A stretch of 64,000 nucleotides of DNA from Actinomadura violacea (GTDB lineage: Bacteria; Actinomycetota; Actinomycetes; Streptosporangiales; Streptosporangiaceae). The position numbers and the translations under genes are program-made. The DNA lies in NCBI RefSeq assembly GCF_017573465.1, contig NZ_JAGEPF010000003.1, positions 62,001-126,000 on the forward strand, written 5' to 3'. The notes beneath the pieces are model-generated. The model worked only from the letters and a program-made list of their open reading frames with translations. It did not search any database and was not told the DNA's origin. Below are positions 17,631 through 25,605 of the stretch, in pieces. Position 1 is the stretch's first letter. The number at the start of each line of letters is the position of its first letter.

Positions 17631-17637
<7 letters not shown>
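15187..17637 (-). CDS. MacB/FtsX-type ABC permease
   Basis: 816 residues with duplicated FtsX architecture: TM1 near residues 12-35, a long extracytoplasmic domain (IVVVPADPRG... AHDQVVIGGGSRSQVGRTVEI... VNALVVGG), three helices with the FtsX mark LRELALLRLVGATPRQVRRMVLAESALVGAGAA, then a second half with its own TM, extracytoplasmic domain and RRRELAALNLAGGTRAQTLRMVGAEALLAA. It exports or extracts substrate at the membrane using the ATPase encoded just upstream. The GTG start (17637) overlaps the ATPase stop, so the pair is coupled. Substrate unknown; drug, lipid or peptide are all possible for this family. Confidence 0.9.
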
Positions 17638-18416
<779 letters not shown>

Positions 18417-18496
18417 GCTAAGAGCCCGCCAGGCGCCGACGCCTCCGGGACGACCCTGACATCCGCCCCGACCCGAACCCCGAGGATCACCCTGAG

Positions 18497-18526
18497 CCGG
18501 CCGGCCCCGCCGAGGTCGCCGGCCGG
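18497..18526. terminator. GC-rich hairpin after the TetR gene
   Basis: CCGGCCGGC (18497-18505) and GCCGGCCGG (18518-18526) form a perfect 9-bp stem with a 12-base loop, starting eight bases past the tetR-like stop in the direction of transcription. Confidence 0.45.
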
Positions 18527-18534
18527 CGCGGAAC

Positions 18535-19272
18535 TCAGCGCGAGTGCGGCAGGCCGTCGATCATCAGGCCGAGGGTGAAGTCGAAGCGGTCGTGGCCGGT
18601 TCCGGCGGTGAGCTCGGCGGCGTAGCGCTTGGACTCGGGAAAGGTGTCGGGCAGGGCGGCGAACCGGCGCAGCAGTTCGTCGCGGCTGACGACCCAGCCG
18701 TCGTCGCCGCGGTCGACCCGCCTGTTCACCAGGGAGACCTCAAGGCTGTAGGCGTTGACGTAGAGCGACAGCGAGTCGATCGCCCAGGCGGCGGCCTGCG
18801 GTTCGATGCCGCCCGCGAGCAGGATGGCGAGCATTCCCTCGGCGTAGCGCATCGTCTCCAGGTTGGACGGAGCGGTGGCGAAGGCGGCCTGGGAGATGCC
18901 CGGGTAACGCAGATACTGGTCGCGCAGCTGGGCGCAGACGTCGATGAGCTGCTGCCGCCAGGTCGCGGGATCCGGTTCGGGCAGGTCGATCTCGGCGCAC
19001 AGGCGGCCGATGAGCAGCTCGTCCAGGTCCTCCTTGTTGACCACGTGGGCGTAGAGGGACGACGGTCCGGTCTCCAGCGCGGTGGCCAGGCGCCGCATCG
19101 TGAGGGCTTCGTAGCCCTCCACTTCCACCATGTCCAGGGCGGTGTCGATGATGACGTCGACCGTGATCGGCTTCTTGCGCCCGCCGGACGGTCCACGCCG
19201 GGCCGCCGGGGCGCTCGACCCGGTGCCGAGCTGGTGCCGCGCTGCGCGCCGTTGCTGCGGAGTCGGTGACAT
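18535..19272 (-). CDS. TetR-family repressor
   Basis: 245 residues. After a basic N-terminal tail of ~33 residues, the HTH domain reads ITVDVIIDTALDMVEVEGYEALTMRRLATALETGPSSLYAHVVNKEDLDELLIGRL (residues ~36-92). The C-terminal all-alpha ligand domain has the TetR_C pattern (LRDQYLRYPGISQAAFA, GIEPQAAAWAIDSLSLYVNAYS). It is divergent from a 14-TM exporter, the standard layout for a repressor that senses the pump's substrate. Four palindromic repeats of GAAC-N3-GTTC type fill the 88-base spacer and are its likely operators. Confidence 0.93.
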   Translation of the reverse strand: MSPTPQQRRAARHQLGTGSSAPAARRGPSGGRKKPITVDVIIDTALDMVEVEGYEALTMRRLATALETGPSSLYAHVVNKEDLDELLIGRLCAEIDLPEPDPATWRQQLIDVCAQLRDQYLRYPGISQAAFATAPSNLETMRYAEGMLAILLAGGIEPQAAAWAIDSLSLYVNAYSLEVSLVNRRVDRGDDGWVVSRDELLRRFAALPDTFPESKRYAAELTAGTGHDRFDFTLGLMIDGLPHSR

Positions 19273-19294
19273 GCGGTCAGTCTAGCGAAGGTAC

Positions 19295-19366
19295 GAACGG
19301 TGTTCTGCATCACTAAGAACAGTGTTCGTATTGACCAGAACACTGCTCTGACGTAGAACGGTGTTC
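19295..19366. promoter_or_regulatory. Array of four GAAC-N3-GTTC operator-like palindromes
   Basis: Copies at 19295-19305 (GAACGGTGTTC), 19317-19327 (GAACAGTGTTC), 19338-19348 (GAACACTGCTC, one half weaker) and 19356-19366 (GAACGGTGTTC). Centres are 22, 21 and 18 bases apart, about two helix turns, so bound proteins would line one face. The last copy overlaps the exporter's start codon, so repression could block initiation directly. Confidence 0.7.
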
Positions 19367-20818
19367 GTGTCCACCAACCAGCGCACATCCCAAGCACCGA
19401 CCACCCCCACCACGACGCTGCCCCTGCGGACCGCGTCCCTCGTCCTGGCCGTCGTGTTCCTGGCCGACCTCATGGATCTGATCGACTCCAGCGTCGCCAA
19501 CCTCGCCGGCCCGTCCATCCGCGCCGACCTCGGCGGCGCCCAGGTCACGGTCCAGTGGGTGCTGAGCGCCTACACCGCCGCCTTCGCCCTCGGCCTGGTC
19601 ACCTCGGGACGGCTCGGCGACCTGCTCGGACGCCGGCGGCTGTTCCTGCTCGGCATGACCGGCTTCACCCTGACCTCGCTGGCCTGCGGCCTCGCCCCGG
19701 GCGTCGTCTTCCTGATCGTCGCCCGCACCCTGCAGGGCCTGTGCGGGTCGGTCATGATCCCGCAGGGGCTGGCCATGGTGAAGGTCGTCTTCCCGCCCCA
19801 GCACCTGCGCAAGGCGCTGATCCCGATGGGTCCGATGATGGGGCTGGCCACCGTGGCCGGGCCCCTGCTGGCCGGCTGGCTGCTCCACCTCGACCTGTTC
19901 GGCAGCGAGTGGCGCTCCATCTTCCTGATCAACGTCCCGTTCGGCGTCATCGCCGCCGCGCTCGCCTGGCGGGTCATGCCCCGGCGCGGCGGGGAGGACC
20001 CGGCCGCCCGCCTCGACCTCACCGGCGTCGGCCTGCTCACCGCGGCGTCGGCGCTGCTCATCGTCCCGCTCATCCAGGGACGCGACCTCGGCTGGCCCGC
20101 CTGGACCTACGCCATGATGGCGTCCGCGGTCGTCCTGCTCGCGCTGTTCGTCGTCTCCGAACGGCGCAGCGCGCACCCGGTCATCGCGCCGTCGCTGTTC
20201 CGCAAGCGCAGCTTCGTCGTCGGCCTGATGATCGTCGGCGGGTTCTACGGGTCGCTCAGCGCGTTCGTCCTCATCATCAACCTGCTCCTGCAGCAGGGCC
20301 TGCACTGGACGCCGCTGCACACCGGTCTCGCACTGCTCCCCTGGGCCGCCGGCACCGCCGTCGCCGTCCTGCTCGCAGGCGCCGTGCTCGCCGCGAAGCT
20401 CGGACGAGCCGCCCTGCACCTGGGGCTGGCCATCGCCGTCGCCGGCCTCCTGGGCCTGTGGTGGTCCGTCGCCCACTGGGGCGCGGACATCACCGTCTGG
20501 AAGCTGGCGCCCGCGCTGCTGCTCACCGGGTTCGGCTCCGGGCTGGTGTTCGTCCCGCTCGTCGACTTCATCCTCGGCGACGCGACCGCCGAAGAGGTCG
20601 GCACCGGTGCGGGCACGCTCAACGCCGTCCAGCAGTTCGCCGGCGCCATCGGCGTCGCCGCGCTCGGCACGGTGTTCTTCGCCCGCGCCGGGCACCTGTC
20701 CGTCCACTCCTCGCTCGCCGCCGCGGAACTGGTGTTCGGCATCGCCGCGGGGCTGAACGTCCTGACGCTTCTGCTGGTGGGCCTGCTTCCCAAGCACGCC
20801 CAGCAGGCCCACGGCTGA
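19361..20818 (+). CDS. MFS drug exporter (DHA2, EmrB/QacA type)
   Basis: 485 residues with 14 predicted membrane helices. Diagnostic motifs: LDSS-like FLADLMDLIDSSVANLAGPSI (motif D1 in TM1), GRLGDLLGRRRLFLLG (motif A between TM2 and TM3), ARTLQGLCGSVMIPQGLAMV and GPLLAGWLL (motif C, the antiporter mark) near residue 165. It exports a small hydrophobic compound in exchange for protons. Start: GTG at 19361 or 19367, both inside or beside the last operator repeat with no upstream ribosome site, so the message may be leaderless. Convergent with the regulator downstream. It may export the product of the adjacent cluster (inference). Confidence 0.92.
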   Translation: MFVSTNQRTSQAPTTPTTTLPLRTASLVLAVVFLADLMDLIDSSVANLAGPSIRADLGGAQVTVQWVLSAYTAAFALGLVTSGRLGDLLGRRRLFLLGMTGFTLTSLACGLAPGVVFLIVARTLQGLCGSVMIPQGLAMVKVVFPPQHLRKALIPMGPMMGLATVAGPLLAGWLLHLDLFGSEWRSIFLINVPFGVIAAALAWRVMPRRGGEDPAARLDLTGVGLLTAASALLIVPLIQGRDLGWPAWTYAMMASAVVLLALFVVSERRSAHPVIAPSLFRKRSFVVGLMIVGGFYGSLSAFVLIINLLLQQGLHWTPLHTGLALLPWAAGTAVAVLLAGAVLAAKLGRAALHLGLAIAVAGLLGLWWSVAHWGADITVWKLAPALLLTGFGSGLVFVPLVDFILGDATAEEVGTGAGTLNAVQQFAGAIGVAALGTVFFARAGHLSVHSSLAAAELVFGIAAGLNVLTLLLVGLLPKHAQQAHG

Positions 20819-20855
20819 GCCCGTGCCGGGCGGCCGGCGGCGGCCCGAGGTCCGG

Positions 20856-21974
20856 TCAGCCGGTCGCTTCGCGGCGGTTGCGCAGCAGTTCGGCGAACTG
20901 CCGCCAGTCCTCGCTCATCGTGACCGCGATCCAGACGACGTCCTCCAGCCAGTGCTGCGGGATCGCGTCGATGAACTCCCGCCACTCGTCGGTCTGCATC
21001 GAGCGCCGGTCCATCCAGCGCAGGAACGCCCGGCCGCCCTGGGTGTAGCGCAGCACGGGGTCGTTGGCGAGCTTGGCCGCGATCATCGGCCAGGTGAGCT
21101 GCTGGACGCCGCGGCCGCCGCCCCGGGCGGGCATGGGCAGCGGCGGCGGCACCGGCCCGCTCTGCGTGCTCTCCGTCGTTTCCGTCGCCGCCTGCTCGGG
21201 CTCGGCGCGTCCGACGGGCTCCAGACGCCCTGTGCGTTCCGCGCGTTCCGCGCAATCCCCCTGCTCGCCGGCGCGGCGGAGCCGTTCCCGGACGTCGTGC
21301 GCGGTGCCCAGCGACACGTCGGTCTCCCTGGCGACCTTGCGGAGCGACGCCTCGGGGTGGGCCTTGATGTACTCCTCGGCGCGCCGCCGCCCCTCGGCGG
21401 CCAGGATCGGACGCCGCTTCCCGTCCCGGCCGAGGCGCTTGCCGTCGGCCGGGACCTCGCCGGTCGTGCCGTTGCGCAGCGAGGCGATCGCCTTCGCGCT
21501 CAGGCCGGTGATGCTCGCCACCGCGCGGTCCGACCAGTCGGGATGGGCGGTGAGGATGCGCTTGGCGCTGGAGATGCGGTCCGCCCTGGAGAGCGGGAGG
21601 CCGTGCCGGGTGTTCGACTTGACGGCGAGGACCAGGGCCTCCACGTCGGTGCAGTCGACGAGCCGGGCGCTGATGTGCTGCTCGCCGCGCAGCTTCGCGA
21701 CCTCGACCCGGTGCATCCCGTCGATGATCCGCGAACCGCGGCGCTGCACGAGGATGGAGGGGAACCGCACCGATCCGGCGGCGTCGGCCAGCAGGCGGAC
21801 ATGGGCGGGATCGGTGCCGGCGTGCCGCAGGTGGAATCCGGGGACCAGGGATCCGACCGGCAGCTCGACCTCGGGAGCGTGGTCGAGCAGGCTCAGCGGA
21901 TCGGCGCTCTTCGGGCGGGCCATCGCGGCCTCGCCCGTTTCGGCGGCTAATTCGAGATTCACTTTCGATGCCAT
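20856..21974 (-). CDS. StrR-like (ParB-fold) pathway-specific regulator
   Basis: 372 residues. Residues ~36-125 are a ParB/StrR-like domain: VELPVGSLVPGFHLRHAGTD, FPSILVQRRGSRIIDGMHRVEVAKLRG, ARLVDCTDVEALVLAVKSNTRHGLPLS. Then comes the HTH ADRISSAKRILTAHPDWSDRAVASITGLSAKAIASLRN (130-170) and a second HTH-like segment ASLRKVARETDVSLGTAHDVRERLR (~220-245). This order and wording are those of StrR, NovG and related cluster activators, not of chromosomal ParB. StrR binds GTTCGACTG-N11-CAGTCGAAC-type sites; three close variants lie in this cluster. Start ATG has GGAGA eight bases upstream. It is convergent with the exporter, 37 bases apart, and is the best candidate for the cluster's switch. Confidence 0.85.
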   Translation of the reverse strand: MASKVNLELAAETGEAAMARPKSADPLSLLDHAPEVELPVGSLVPGFHLRHAGTDPAHVRLLADAAGSVRFPSILVQRRGSRIIDGMHRVEVAKLRGEQHISARLVDCTDVEALVLAVKSNTRHGLPLSRADRISSAKRILTAHPDWSDRAVASITGLSAKAIASLRNGTTGEVPADGKRLGRDGKRRPILAAEGRRRAEEYIKAHPEASLRKVARETDVSLGTAHDVRERLRRAGEQGDCAERAERTGRLEPVGRAEPEQAATETTESTQSGPVPPPLPMPARGGGRGVQQLTWPMIAAKLANDPVLRYTQGGRAFLRWMDRRSMQTDEWREFIDAIPQHWLEDVVWIAVTMSEDWRQFAELLRNRREATG

Positions 21975-23280
21975 CGTGGTATCTCCGAGCCGTTTCCCAA
22001 TGAATGCCCAGAACTCGCGTCAAAAACTCACGACCTCCGCTGGGATGCTAGCCGCGGCCCAACGGGCACACAACTCGGCTTCACCTAAGGGATATCAGGG
22101 ACTCCCCTTGACACCTCCGCCGATACTCACAACAGAGCAGTCGGCGTACTACTTTCGATACCCGCGCTCGAACGATCATCGCGATAACGTGGACCGATGC
22201 AACGAGCAACCTCCTCAGCGCCCCCGAACAAGGCACCGAGACCGGCATTGGGTCTTGCCAAGGCCGTTCTCCTGACATAATGACGCACGAAACCTTTCGA
22301 ACGAAGGCGCCATGACGTCGTCAGCGTCGGTGAACAGCGGATAGCACGGGTTGAACTCTTCTTTACGGATCATGATCGCGTTCATCTTGAAGATCACGAA
22401 TGAACGCCATGGCCGCCCCGCGGTGCCGTGCCGGCGGTGCGGCCGGCGCGCCAGAGGACGCGGAACGATGGACGCAAGTACTTTCGCAATCCTGTGATCA
22501 GAAAGTGAACTAATCCGATTCGGAGGTCCGGCGGCCCTGGCGGGCAGGAGGCCCTGGCCGCGCCGGAGAGCTCCGCGCCCGCGCAGATGGCGCCGGGGGT
22601 GAACCAGTTCAGTGACCACCTGGTCGCTCTCTAGCGGTTTATACCGGAATTCGTTGAACCCCTCATCAGGCGGACGGTCCGAGCGGACCGGGCGCCGGCA
22701 CTCGCCGGCCCACCGATGCGGCGGCTCCGCTGGCCGGCATTCATATTCGCAGGTCAGAGCGGGTGTGCGGGCGCCCGTGATTCGGACGTTGGGCAAGTGC
22801 GCCGGAGAGCGGCCCGCAGCCGATTGCGCCCCGGACTTCCGGCCGCACGCCGACCACCGGTGATTAGCGGAATGAGTATTCGCGCTCACCTGCTGTGACC
22901 GACTTGCGCGCAGGGAGCCTGCGTAGCAGATTTCACAGAGAAGTTACAGGCTCGGGCATTGACCATTTTTCCAAGAAATGATCTACAATACTGCTGCTCA
23001 CTCGCACGACAAACCAGGGGCCCGCGCGTCATGCACCGGGCGGCGCCGGTCCCGGTGCGCGTGGGAGATCGGCGACGGAAGGCCAGGGCTGTGCTCACAC
23101 GACCATGTCGGAATGTCAGCGGGGCGGCGCCGCGAACCGCCGTTCCCCGCCCAGGCCGCCGGCACGGACGGGCCCGGGCGATCGACCGGCGCCGCTGATG
23201 GAGCGTTGCCCCGGCGACCAGGGCGCCGCGTCCCGGCCGCCGGGGGCAAGATCAGCAGAATGCGTCACCCAGGGGGACAC
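21975..23280. other. 1.3-kb region without a convincing gene
   Basis: This is the longest gene-free stretch in the window, between the StrR-like gene and the kinase. It has AT-richer patches (about 22100-22400 and 22910-23000). A 224-codon frame at 22215-22889 (minus) has no recognisable domain. I see small inverted repeats (TGAAC/GTTCA around 22602-22612, GACCA/TGGTC just after) and isolated GTTGAAC half-sites at 22350 and 22653, but no full StrR-type operator. It may hold promoters for both flanking genes, decayed genes or an untranslated RNA. Confidence 0.5.
22959..22989 (+). promoter_or_regulatory. Candidate sigma-70-type promoter for the two-component pair
   Basis: TTGACC (22959-22964), 19-base spacer, TACAAT (22984-22989), in an AT-rich patch about 290 bases before the kinase start. 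Spacing is slightly long; no experimental support. Confidence 0.35.
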
Positions 23281-24459
23281 GTGGCCGAATACCTGGCACA
23301 CGACTCAGGCCGCCCGCCTGACGAGGTCGACGGGCGACGGGAGCAATTCGCCGCGATCATCAAAGCCAAGCACGGCGAGATATTAGCCTCGTACGCGAAC
23401 TTTATGCGGACATTACGCGACGCGACCGTGACCGAAAACCCGTACGCGGGTGAACGGGCACTGAAGGAAGCGTCGCAGATCATCGACCATGTCACGGCGA
23501 GCGTGCGGGGCGGCGCTCCGCCCGGCGACCGGCACCCGATGTTCACCTGGGCGACCCGGGAGACCCCGCCGGACTTATGGCTGAGCCCGGCCTACCCGCT
23601 CCGCATGATCGGCGCGTTCTTCGACGTCGCCGTGACCTGCCTCGCCGGGGCGGTCGAGGACGACCCCGGCCTGCTGCCGCACTTCGTCACCGCCGTGCTG
23701 GCGCTGAACGAGAGCCTCACCGGCCAGGTCCGCGACCTCGCCCTGGAGTACACCGGCCTGCTGCTGGAGCACGCCGACCAGGCGCACGAGGAGAAGCTGC
23801 GCCGGATCACCCGCGATCTGCACGACCGGCTCGGCGAGGGGCTCAGCGTGGCGCTCCGCCAGCTCGAGCTGCACGAGATCGACACCGCCGGCGACCTGCT
23901 GCGGCCCAGCGCCCGGATCGCGACCGCGAAGGAGTCGCTGACGGCGGCCATGGGGAACCTGCGCGCCGTCACCTCCGACCTGCGCCAGCCCCCGATCGGC
24001 AACCTGCGCAAGGCCCTGTCCCACTACGTGGAGTCGGTCGCCGCCGACGCCGAGCTGCGGCTGCGGTTCCGGGGTGACGAGAGCTGGGCCCCGCCCGCCG
24101 TCATCGACGAGGTCTTCCTGATCGTCCGGGAGGCGACCAGGAACGCGCTGAAGCACAGCGGTGCCGACTCGGTGCTGATCGAGGTCGCGTTCGCCCCGCA
24201 CGGGCTGCACGCCTGGGTCCAGGACGACGGCTCCGGGACGCTGCCCGCCGGCGGCCCCGACCATCCCGCGGGCTCCCCCGCCTGCCCGGCCGGCCCGGCC
24301 GCGGGCGGCCCCGGCACGGCCGGAACCGGCCTCGTCTCCATGCGGGAACGGGCGGCCCTGATAGGAGGACGTTTGACGATCGCCAGCATTCCCGGCCAGG
24401 GCACCCACGTCGAGCTTTTCGTACCACTACCGGGGCATCGCGATGCCACCCGGGGATGA
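23281..24459 (+). CDS. Soluble sensor histidine kinase (HisKA_3, NarL-partner type)
   Basis: 392 residues with no membrane segment. The N-terminal ~180 residues are helical (REQFAAIIKAKHGEILASYANFMRTLRDATV...) and recall RsbRD-like sensor bundles, by impression only. The HisKA_3 dimerisation helix EEKLRRITRDLHDRLGEGLSVALRQLELHEI holds the phospho-His (DLHDRLGEGL). The ATPase has VFLIVREATRNALKHSGAD (N box) and GTGLVSMRERAALIGGRLTIAS (G box), with a Pro/Gly/Ala-rich insert between them. GTG at 23281 is preferred for AGGGGG eight bases upstream. Its end overlaps the response regulator. Being cytosolic, it should sense an internal cue, perhaps a pathway intermediate (inference). Confidence 0.85.
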   Translation: MAEYLAHDSGRPPDEVDGRREQFAAIIKAKHGEILASYANFMRTLRDATVTENPYAGERALKEASQIIDHVTASVRGGAPPGDRHPMFTWATRETPPDLWLSPAYPLRMIGAFFDVAVTCLAGAVEDDPGLLPHFVTAVLALNESLTGQVRDLALEYTGLLLEHADQAHEEKLRRITRDLHDRLGEGLSVALRQLELHEIDTAGDLLRPSARIATAKESLTAAMGNLRAVTSDLRQPPIGNLRKALSHYVESVAADAELRLRFRGDESWAPPAVIDEVFLIVREATRNALKHSGADSVLIEVAFAPHGLHAWVQDDGSGTLPAGGPDHPAGSPACPAGPAAGGPGTAGTGLVSMRERAALIGGRLTIASIPGQGTHVELFVPLPGHRDATRG

Positions 24460-25072
24460 CCGCACGACCATTCTCCTCGTCGACGACCACGCCCTCGTCC
24501 GCGAGGGGCTGCGCGAGATCCTCGAGACCCAGGAGGACCTGCACGTCGTCGGCGAGGCCGAGGACAGCGCCACCACGGTCGCCCTGGCCGAGCAGACCCA
24601 GCCCGACATCGTGCTGCTCGACGTGGAGATCCCCGGCGGCAAGGCCAAGAACACGGTGAGCCAGATCCGCAAGCGCTCGATCCGCTCGCGGGTGATCGTG
24701 CTGAGCATGTACGAGGGGCCGCAGCTCGTTCAGACGCTGCTCGCCGCCGGCATCCGCGGATACCTGCTCAAGAGCGTCCACTGGCAGGAGCTGGTGGCGG
24801 CGATACGCGCGGTCCGCGCGGACGGCGACCGGGTCGTGCTCGGGGTGTCCGGCGGGAGCCTGCGCTACGTCGAGCAGGGCTCGGCGGCGGACGCCCTGTC
24901 ACCCCGGGAGCGCGAGGTGCTGGACCTGGTGGCCCAGGCGTTCAGCAACGGTCAGATCGCGGCCCGGCTCGATCTGACCGAGGCCACCGTGAAACGGCAC
25001 CTGCGCAACATCTTCGCCAAGCTCGGGGCCGTGTCCCGGATGGACGCCGTCATCAAGGCGAACGTGTGGTGA
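24443..25072 (+). CDS. NarL/LuxR-family response regulator
   Basis: 209 residues. Receiver: TTILLVDDHALVREGLREIL, phospho-Asp in IVLLDVEIPGG near residue 56, LSMYEG and GYLLKSVHW (Lys). C-terminal LuxR HTH: ALSPREREVLDLVAQAFSNGQIAARLDLTEATVKRHLRNIFAKLGAVSRMDAV. It overlaps the kinase gene by 17 bases, so the two form one unit. The pair lies between the StrR-like regulator and NRPS-1, a place typical of cluster-situated regulators. Confidence 0.93.
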   Translation: MPPGDDRTTILLVDDHALVREGLREILETQEDLHVVGEAEDSATTVALAEQTQPDIVLLDVEIPGGKAKNTVSQIRKRSIRSRVIVLSMYEGPQLVQTLLAAGIRGYLLKSVHWQELVAAIRAVRADGDRVVLGVSGGSLRYVEQGSAADALSPREREVLDLVAQAFSNGQIAARLDLTEATVKRHLRNIFAKLGAVSRMDAVIKANVW

Positions 25073-25079
25073 CGGCCGC

Positions 25080-25100
25080 GGGGCCGCACTACTGGGCCCC
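25080..25100. terminator. Possible hairpin after the response regulator
   Basis: GGGGCC (25080-25085) can pair with GGCCCC (25095-25100) over a 9-base loop, eight bases after the stop. No T-run; weak. Confidence 0.3.
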
Positions 25101-25237
25101 CTGGCGTCGGGCATCACCTCCGGTCGGGCGCGAGTCCGTGCTCACTTAACTCCGACAGTAACGGATTTCCGTCCGGGTGGAAAAGGCGCTTTCATAGTGG
25201 TCGAGGAGTGGACGAGCCCTAAAACAAAGGAGCTCCG

Positions 25238-25477
25238 ATGGACCACATCACGCGGACCGTGCCGGCCACCGGCTCCGTCTCGGCGGTGCTGGTGGGAGGC
25301 CCGGCCAGCATCCCGCAGACGTCGCGCGACCGGATGGTCGGCCCGCACGACCAGAAGATCAAGCTCCCTCACCACGGCGGATACGAGCACTTCGAGCGGG
25401 CCGGCGATGCCGTGGACGGCGCGCCGGACCGGCAGGTCGTCTTCACCTGGACGATGCGCACCGAGATAGCCGAATAG
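25238..25477 (+). CDS. Small DUF5988-like protein of the biosynthetic cluster
   Basis: 79 residues. The sequence shows VSAVLVGGPASIPQTSRDRMV, then KIKLPHHGGYEHFERAG and a C-terminal FTWTMRTEIAE. These blocks (VLVGGPA, K-K-GYEHF, W-x-RT-x-(I/V)AE) are those I associate with DUF5988, a small family seen beside actinomycete NRPS/PKS genes and of unknown function. The ATG has AAAGGAG about seven bases upstream, an excellent site. It lies 128 bases before NRPS-1 on the same strand, separated from it by a StrR-type palindrome. It is not an MbtH protein: the NxE-x-Q-S-W pattern is absent. Confidence 0.75.
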   Translation: MDHITRTVPATGSVSAVLVGGPASIPQTSRDRMVGPHDQKIKLPHHGGYEHFERAGDAVDGAPDRQVVFTWTMRTEIAE

Positions 25478-25520
25478 CCGCACGGCTGAATGGCCGACAG
25501 GCCGTCGCCGGCGGGCCGGC

Positions 25521-25549
25521 GTTCAACTGCGGCACCGCCGCGGTTGAAC
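25521..25549. promoter_or_regulatory. StrR-type operator candidate in front of NRPS-1
   Basis: GTTCAACTG, 11 bases, CGGTTGAAC. The symmetry extends outward by four bases on each side (CGGC/GCCG) and an inner GCGG/CCGC pair, giving a palindrome at 25517-25553. It centres about 70 bases before the NRPS-1 start. Geometry matches the published StrR site, GTTCGACTG-N11-CAGTCGAAC, closely. Confidence 0.75.
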
Positions 25550-25605
25550 GCCGCCGCACGAAATGCGGGATGATTCTCCGGTATTCACCGCACGAGGGGA
25601 CTTCC

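Noticed and set aside
20819..20855. Short GC hairpin between convergent genes as a terminator
   Set aside because: Only five pairs can be drawn and alternatives overlap; too weak to list.
20856..21974. Chromosome-partitioning ParB near an origin or plasmid parS
   Set aside because: No parA neighbour and no parS-like repeats; the central and C-terminal parts match StrR-type activators.
22350..22356. GTTGAAC resembling a StrR half-site
   Set aside because: No GTTCxxC partner at the required distance; likewise for GTTGAAC at 22653.
22215..22889. 224-codon minus-strand frame in the long non-coding region
   Set aside because: No domain, no ribosome site and amino-acid composition of random GC-rich DNA; not reported as a gene.
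25238..25477. Small protein as an MbtH homologue or RiPP precursor
   Set aside because: It lacks MbtH's conserved Trp/Ser pattern and there are no RiPP maturases nearby.
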